From CAIVAT01 sp964387205 (GTDB lineage: Bacteria; Bacteroidota; Bacteroidia; Bacteroidales; FEN-979): a stretch of DNA of 6,440 bases. The stretch is from contig CAYLVY010000175.1 of assembly GCA_964387205.1 (NCBI GenBank), positions 1 to 6,440 of the forward strand, in the 5' to 3' direction. Position numbers and translations under genes: made by a program. The first letter of the stretch is position 1, and each line of letters begins with the position of its first letter. Of this stretch, positions 6,433 through 6,440 are shown in pieces. The notes under the pieces were generated by a model. The model searched no databases. It saw only the letters and a program-made list of their open reading frames with translations, and was not told the origin of the DNA.

Positions 6433-6440
6433 GAACTTTG

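Overview
The window looks like a chromosomal segment of a Bacteroidota bacterium, probably a Bacteroidales- or Flavobacteriia-like environmental lineage. I infer this from the protein families: a secreted 'WxFGxxAGLDF' beta-propeller-like head, PKD and Ig-like adhesin repeats, and a C-terminal FISUMP (Fibrobacter succinogenes major paralogous) domain. Weak or absent Shine-Dalgarno sequences and AT-rich start regions agree. No RNA gene, CRISPR array, transposase or integrase was seen.

Layout. (1) Bases 1-821, + strand: the 3' end of a large surface-protein gene cut by the window edge, encoding a 'YSGxGV' beta-sandwich module and a complete FISUMP domain. (2) Bases 822-1390: an AT-rich gap of about 570 bp with candidate Bacteroidota-type promoter sequences, a doubtful 22-codon ORF, and a perfect 11-bp inverted repeat shortly before the next gene. 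(3) Bases 1391-1786, +: a small secreted protein of unknown function. (4) Bases 1809-5630, +: a 1273-residue modular secreted protein, 22 bp downstream of the small gene and probably cotranscribed with it. Its order is signal peptide, propeller-like head, PKD, two Ig/PKD-like modules, four tandem ~89-residue Ig-like repeats, the 'YSGxGV' module and FISUMP. (5) Bases 5637-6432, - strand: two overlapping unrecognised genes, convergent with the large gene.

The main point of interest is the relation between (1) and (4). Their last 272 residues align without a gap at about 79% identity (hand count) and form 819-bp direct repeats about 4 kb apart. Between them the DNA is AT-rich up to about base 3200, and composition changes inside the large gene at a domain boundary. 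This suggests modular exchange: new N-terminal heads attached to a shared Ig-repeat/FISUMP tail. The architecture itself is of a known kind. I see no clear evidence for a wholly new system; the least explained parts are the small secreted partner protein and the two minus-strand genes.
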